Shown in pieces: positions 58,623 through 64,000 of a DNA stretch of 64,000 nucleotides. Location of the stretch: positions 7,046,201 to 7,110,200 of the forward strand of contig NC_133913.1 in the NCBI RefSeq assembly GCF_964199755.1, given 5' to 3'. Source of the DNA: Larus michahellis. Lineage: Eukaryota > Chordata > Aves > Charadriiformes > Laridae. The first letter of the stretch is position 1. The number at the start of each line of letters is the position of its first letter. Below the pieces are notes generated by a model. It was not told where the DNA came from and ran no database searches. It saw only the letters and a program-made list of their open reading frames with translations. Made by a program: the position numbers and the translations under genes.

Positions 58623-58925
58623 TCAGAGGAGGCACCTTCTGCCACAGTAGCGGCTGGAAATGCCAGAGAGGTCACAGCACCCAGAGGTGATGGGCACTCC
58701 ATCACAGCTGAGGATGCTGCCAACAGCAGCGGAGGTGGAGGATCCCACAACGGTGTTCTGTGGGAAGGAGCTGAGGATGGGGCCGGGCAGGGTGACCACC
58801 ACAGGAGGAGGCTCAATGACAACACTGGAGTTCTGGCACTGCCTGATGCAGGGCTCATTGCAGCTGTTGGCCAGTGGGGTGGGGCCACAGGGCTGGCAGG
58901 GCTGGCACTGGTTGTAGCAGGACAT
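58623..58925 (-). CDS. Feather keratin-like corneous beta-protein F (100 aa), copy of A
   Basis: Identical to keratin A in domain order and length. One protein difference was seen: Arg to Gln at residue 11 (CQPCQPCGP in place of CQPCRPCGP). Two further base changes near 58780-58800 appear silent. Intact; exon 2 begins at 58948. Confidence 0.93.
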   Translation of the reverse strand: MSCYNQCQPCQPCGPTPLANSCNEPCIRQCQNSSVVIEPPPVVVTLPGPILSSFPQNTVVGSSTSAAVGSILSCDGVPITSGCCDLSGISSRYCGRRCLL

Positions 58926-59304
58926 GTCTCAAGGGCCTGGAGGTGCACCTGCAGAGGATCAAGGAGGAAACAGAGCACAAGGGTGGGTGAGGAGCAGCCT
59001 TGTTACCCCCTCAGAAAGGAGCCAAGGCCACTACTGATTGGGGAGCTGGAATCTTGGCCAGGAGACACACAGTCTTCATCACCCTACAAAGAGTAGCCTG
59101 GCCCATGGAAGGTGTCTCCTAGAGCATAAACCAAAAGCCCTGTCCGCCACCACTCAGCTTGTCTCTAAGCAGACCTTCTCCCTGCTTTCCCCTAGCATGA
59201 CAAGAAGACGCAAACCGAAGGATGGAGAGAGACAATATCAGCTGAGAGGTCCATCGAGGAGAGATCTCACTTTGGAAGAGGAGGAGAAGGAGCTGCAGAC
59301 TCAC

Positions 59305-59371
59305 CTGGTCCCCAAGGAGAAGAAGGCCAGAGAAGTGGAGGAGAGAGCAGGGACTTGGGCTGGCTTTTATA
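59305..59371 (-). promoter_or_regulatory. Keratin F core promoter and exon 1
   Basis: TATAAAA on the - strand at 59365-59371 and GTGAGT donor at 59299-59304, as in keratin A. Confidence 0.72.
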
Positions 59372-59547
59372 CCTGCCCTTCATTGACGCAGCACCAGAGG
59401 CATCCTTTGCAGAGGTAACAATTTTTGCACAAGCTCATCTTGAGTGCAAACCATTGCAGCTAATGATATGGGCTGTGCTTTGGTTTCCTGCACTGCTGCC
59501 TTTTCATTTCCAGAGTTGTTCCATGCCCATTCCCCATTCCCCATTCC

Positions 59548-60988
59548 CCAGTGAAGGCTTCCTGTCATCAGTGGGATGAAAGGCCCCAGGATTTCCAGGG
59601 CAGGAATGCAGCAGTGTGGGCAGAAGACTCAGATCAAGTGCTGGACAGGTTCAGAGCAGATGACAATAGCCTGGGTCACTCTGCTCATCTCGCCTCATCT
59701 CACCCCAATGGTCACTTACTGTTGCTTCCCCAGATGTATGTGTTGCACTGCCAGGTTTTCACCCCACCCTGCCTAATACTGCCCGGTTCCCAGGGGTCCT
59801 CAGAAGAATCCATGGTTCATGGTGTTCCTATGTGTGTTCTTGTCTTTTGTGTACTTGTAAGCAGCCAGGTTTTTGTGAATGCACATGGGAACACAAATTT
59901 TTGCATGATTCCATGCCAGCGTGCCTGAGCCTGTGTGTATGTGTCGTTGTGTGTCACTCATCAAGAGGGCATGTGCTGGTTATGGCAGGGATACTGTCCG
60001 CTGCTCTATCCATGAGCACCACAGAGCAGCATGTTCCCCGGGGCAAAAGGAGCCCGAGTGCAGCTGAGCGGTGATGGCACCAGCCTGCTGGAGGTGTATC
60101 CAGGGAAGAGGCACTGAAATGTAGCCCCTGCCTCCTGACACCTCCTTCTCCTGCCCCTGCAGAGCTCACACTCTGCTGCTGCCTATTTCAGGCCACAACG
60201 AGGATGGTTTCACTCCATTTTGGATCCTTAGTTGAATTCAGTGTGACACTATTTAGAGTTCCTCAGCACGGCCTCTCCAGGCCAGGGCACAGCTGCTCTC
60301 CCCAATGCTAGAGAGTTCAAAGGATGCGGATTGCATTCTGGGCAAGGAGAAAGGCTGAGCAATCCTGCCCACCTTGTGCTGGCTGCCCCTGAGTGCACTT
60401 CTTTCCAATGCAGTGTCGGTGGTGTCGGGGGTGGGACATGGCTCTCTCTCATGTCCATGTCAATGCCAAACGTATTTATGTAGCTTATCAACCTGGTGCG
60501 GGGACAGGCAGGGGCTGAGACCTTGGATCAAACAGGTCCTGAATGAAAGGAACATGAAGCCTGACATTGCTGTGCTGTGAGTGGAAGGACAGACCCTGCG
60601 GCTTGCACAGGAAAGCCAAAGAACTAATGACCACTTTGGACTTCAGCCAATAAGGTCCATCATGTCCCACATTGGAATCTCAGTCTGAGCCCAGCAACTG
60701 TCCCTGGGAGGGAAGGGACAGTGGATTCAAGACCACATCCCCCAAAGCCAGCTACTGTCCCACAGGGCTGTCCAGTATAGACCCTCTTTCTGACAAGGGC
60801 TGTGCCCAGTGGGGAAATTTTCTAAGGCCATCTCCCCTCCTGAATATCGGTCGCCCTGTGCTCACATCAAGCTTGGAGACAGTACAGCCAAGGGCTTTCC
60901 CCCTTGCCTTTGAGAGACCTTAGTGAGATCAGAGGCAGGGAGCTCTGCTGGGAGAGCTCAGCCAGGGCAGGTTCCCCTCTCCGTGGAG
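59548..60988. repeat. Duplicated keratin upstream flank, copy of unit 1
   Basis: Copy of 7000-8440. Confidence 0.7.
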
Positions 60989-61513
60989 CTGCTGTTTCTG
61001 AGCTGAGGCTCTAGTGTAGCCACGATAGCTGACTGTTCCTTTTCTATTGCTACCTGAGAGCATCCAGCAGAACCCCGTGCCCTTCCCTTCCACATCTGGT
61101 TTTAAATGTCCAAGTTTTGTCCAAGAATGTCCGAGACATATTCGAGAAAATAAGAGTACTGTTAAAATAGCAAGCACTTGACCTCCAAACCTTCCTGCCA
61201 TGCCCTGCTGCTGTGCCATTTGCCCTCCCCTTGGCTCCTTCCAGGCCACCAGCGTCCCCGTGGCTGAGGTGCCCGTGCCGGGGACAGCCCGTGCCCGCCC
61301 TCCCTCACAGCCGGTGTAGCTGCGGGCAGCTCCGCTCCGGCCGGTCTCTGCCCCGGTGCCGCCTTCCTGCTCAGGGCGCAGGGCTGAGCCCCGGGGCGGA
61401 ACTGGCGGAGGCGGAGAGGAGAGTAGAGGAGGCGGCGGAGAGAAGGGGGCGTGGCAGGAGCAGAAAGCCGAGGCTGGCGGCGGGCAGCGAGGCACGGGCG
61501 GCGGAGCGGCGGG

Positions 61514-62308
61514 ATGCAGCGGTACCGGCGCGCAGGGCTGTCGGGGCTGGCCGTGCTGCTGCTGGGTGTGTGGGGCTGGTGGCGGCAGGCAGTGGGCTGT
61601 GTGTTACCAGCGCTGGAGCCGGGGCTCTCCTGCTCCTTCTCGAACCTTATTCCCCCTCTGTTCTCCTTTCTACAGACATCCCTTCTGCCCTCAATGAGGA
61701 CATTCCCTCCCAGATGACCTGTCTCACTCTGTTACTCCATCCATCCATCCATCCATCCATCCATCCATCCATCCATCCATCCATCCATTCCTCCCAGTCC
61801 ATATCTTTTCCTTATTCCTTTCTCCTCGTCTTTATTCTGTTCTTCCAAACATCCCTCCTACATTCTTGTCTCCAACCAAGCACTCTCAGAGAAATTTTCT
61901 CTCCATACTTTGTTCTCTGAACATATCCCCATCATCAGTGACCTGTCTTCTCCCCTCTCCTGGTGCATGACATTTCCTGCTGAAGCAAAGTGATTCTTCT
62001 TTTCTTCTTGGCAGTGGCTGCAGGCAGAACCCAGGTGCAGCAAGAGCCGTTGGCAGAGACCACCGAGGGCGCCGGCATCAGCATCAACTGCTCCCACCCC
62101 AACATAAAGATCACCTACTTCATCCACTGGTACCGTCAGCTCCTGGGCCGAGGCCCTGCATACCTCGTGAGCAGCCTAAAAGACTCCAAAGAGCTGCGGG
62201 ACCCGCCGGGGCGGCTGTGGGTGTCGGCAGACCGCCGCTCCAGCGCCCTGTGGCTCGCCCGGCCCCGGCGCGGCGACGCGGCGGTGTATTACTGTGCCGT
62301 GGGTCTCC
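61514..62308 (+). CDS. TCR alpha/delta V segment V2', copy of V2
   Basis: Leader 61514-61565, V exon 62015-62308, no amino-acid change seen from V2. The intron is 4 bp longer because of the CATC microsatellite. Open and spliceable in phase 1, so apparently functional. Confidence 0.88.
61737..61788. repeat. (CATC)n microsatellite, 13 units
   Basis: One unit longer than at 9189-9236. Confidence 0.95.
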
Positions 62309-62347
62309 CACGGGGAGAGGAGCCGGGGCTGCGGCCGGGCAGGAACC
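62309..62347 (+). other. 23-RSS of V2'
   Basis: CACGGGG, 23-bp spacer, GCAGGAACC, as in V2. Confidence 0.75.
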
Positions 62348-63715
62348 GTCGCGGGCGGGGCCGGGCGTGTGTGTTGTGGGCGGAGGAACAGCCCTGGGCG
62401 GGCCCGCCAGGGGGCGCTGCGCTCCGCCCGCCGGGTCCCCTCCGGACAACCGGAAGGGGTTTCACAGTTCGTTCCCCTGGAAAAGCTCAGATATACAATG
62501 GAAAACTGAGTCCGCCAGCTACAGAATTTCAGACACCTGCCCAAATGTTCCTGCTAGTGTTACAAAGTCATTGCATGGGGTCAGAAGTTGAAGCTCCCCA
62601 GCGGCAGGAGAAGGGCATGTCGAGGTCAGAGGCACCTTCAAACGCTCCCCAGAGGGGCTCAGTGGTGAGACCAGGAGCTTCTTTGACAGGATTCAGCACC
62701 TTGGCAGCTGGGGCCCAGGAGACAGGGTAAACCGCTTGGCCTGGACACACTGAGCGCAGCCTCAAGGCATGCCAGGTTTCTCCTTGAGGGATGAGTCAGA
62801 AAGGGATTTGCTGAGTTGCCCTCAGGGGCTGGAGGTCTGAAGGGAATGAGAGCTGGCAGGAGGCCTCTGGTAAGAGGCTGTGGGCTCCAGCCAGGCCCCG
62901 GGGAACTCTGTGTGACTCAAGCAGCTGACAGAGGTGGTCAAACCCATGGGCAGAGGCTTCCAAGGCACAGAGTGAAGGATCTGTCTTGCTCCCTGTCCCC
63001 GTCCCCTGTGCCATGGGGCTTCCCCCACCTGACCGGAACCGGCATCAGCACCAGCACTGGGCGTGGCATCAGCATCCACCATGGCCCCAGCACCGGCATC
63101 ACCGGGTCCTCCTTGGAGTCAGTGCCTGGGCTCAGCCCCATTTCTCATCAATGGCTCCTGTGGATCTGTGCTCCTGAAGGCAGCGGACAGCCCCTTGGTC
63201 AGCAGACACATGGAGACTGAGATGCTCAGTGCAAGGCAGGGAGGGGAGTGTGGTGTTTCCTACAAGATTCTCTTGCTTCCCCATAAAGTGCTCCCAGTGT
63301 TCTGGGTAACGTGGCATCCTCTGGCCTGTCCGTAAAGGCCTGACAGCTTTGTCTCAGAAATGCCTCACAGACGTAGAATAAGTTGCAATGGCAGTCATCC
63401 ACCCCAGCGAACCATAAATGTTTGTAAGAGCTCCTTCAAGTTCTCTTTACTGTGGCCTACCACCTGCTCCTCAGCCCTGTCAGGGCCAGACGTTCACCTG
63501 GGCTGTAGTGGTTCCCTTGCTTTGCAGCGGTGCTTGATTTTATTCCTCTGACACCAATGGAGACAAAGAATTCACCCCAGAACACCTTTGGATCCTCCCT
63601 CTTGCCTAGGTAGCTGATTCCTTCTGGACATGACAAAGCTGTTTCAAACAGGGCAGTACGTTGCCCCAAAGGAAACACCAATATAGTCAAACAGGGGGAC
63701 CTCCCCAGGGGGCAC

Positions 63716-64000
63716 ATGCTTCTGCTTGTCTTTGTCTTCTCCGTGCATCTCCTAATCATAGTGGGAATAGCCTCATGGTTGTCACCGCAGGATCCTGAGG
63801 TAGCTCTTCCTTGGCTGGTTTTCCTTCTTGGAGATCTGCTGTGCCACCACCGTTGTCCCCAGATGCTGGAGGCATTCCATCATTTGTGTTTCCTGCTTTC
63901 CTTTTCCCACTTCTTCCTAGGTATGACTGAGTTCCTGATCCTCTCAGCCACGTCCTTTGATCATTCTGTCACCATATGCAAGCTGCTCGGTGAAAAATGC
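63716..64000 (+). pseudogene. Olfactory receptor pseudogene, copy of 11164 onward, cut by window end
   Basis: Contains the TM1-like and TM3-like parts (MTEFLILSATSFDHSVTIC); continues past the window. Confidence 0.7.

Larger units (their letters stand above)
52549..64000 (+). repeat. Direct repeat of 1-11448 (offset 52,548 bp)
   Basis: Near-identical, same orientation, running off both window ends. About twenty single-base differences were noticed by eye plus one extra CATC unit, i.e. near 0.2%. Either a recent segmental duplication with a unit of at least 52.5 kb or duplicated haplotypes in an assembly. Confidence 0.97.

Noticed and set aside
1-64000. VH-delta segments, TCR D or J segments (FGxG motif) or constant exons
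   Set aside because: None recognised; all V segments read as V alpha/delta types and no 12-spacer RSS was identified.
1-64000. tRNA or rRNA genes
   Set aside because: No cloverleaf with A and B boxes and no rRNA-like sequence noticed by eye; a covariance-model scan was not possible.

Overview
This window looks like part of a bird genome. It carries CR1 LINE fragments on both strands, feather-type corneous beta-protein (beta-keratin) genes, and V segments of an avian T-cell receptor alpha/delta (TRA/TRD) locus. Chicken TRA/TRD maps to chromosome 27, which also carries feather keratin genes (recalled knowledge), so the combination is plausible. The species cannot be named from the sequence alone.

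Three host gene families are interleaved. (1) Eight TCR V segments, all on the + strand, each made of a leader exon, an intron, a V exon and a 23-bp-spacer recombination signal (RSS): at 0.3-1.1, 9.0-9.8, 16.3-17.6, 35.3-36.5, 40.5-41.8, 50.0-50.9, 52.8-53.7 and 61.5-62.3 kb. Four appear intact (two are copies of the other two), one has lost leader frame, and three are clear pseudogenes. (2) Six feather-keratin-like genes, all on the - strand, at 6.1, 19.4, 27.4, 32.1, 46.1 and 58.6 kb. Each has a 100-104 aa single-exon coding region, a short non-coding exon 1, an intron, a TATA-like box and an ATTAAA poly(A) signal. (3) Olfactory receptor (OR) pseudogenes at 2.3-3.3, 11.2-11.6, 30.1-30.8 and 44.7-45.2 kb, with copies at 54.9-55.9 and 63.7 kb to the window end. 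No D, J or constant segments were found.

Layout: 0-11.5 kb is V, OR, two LTR fossils, keratin, V, OR. 11.6-14.4 kb is an LTR fossil, a CR1 fragment and CA-rich DNA. 14.5-20.7 kb holds a V pseudogene and a keratin. 20.8-24.4 kb is a cluster of three CR1 fragments in opposing orientations. 24.4-34.7 kb has little-characterised DNA, two keratins and an OR remnant. 34.8-38.7 kb has a V segment flanked by CR1. 38.7-44.7 kb holds a V pseudogene and CR1 fragments. 44.7-52.5 kb holds an OR remnant, a keratin and a V pseudogene. From 52,549 the sequence repeats positions 1 to about 11,450 almost exactly until the window ends.

The keratin-plus-V blocks at about 5-10, 31-37 and 45-51 kb are paralogous units of roughly 6-7 kb. 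The locus therefore appears to have grown by repeated duplication of a mixed keratin/V cassette, followed by decay of many V and OR copies. The V segments would serve T-cell receptor diversity. The keratins would serve epidermal appendages, with opposite orientation and unrelated expression. The 11.45-kb terminal repeat (about 0.2% divergent, offset 52,548 bp) is either a very recent segmental duplication or two haplotypes wrongly placed in tandem by assembly.
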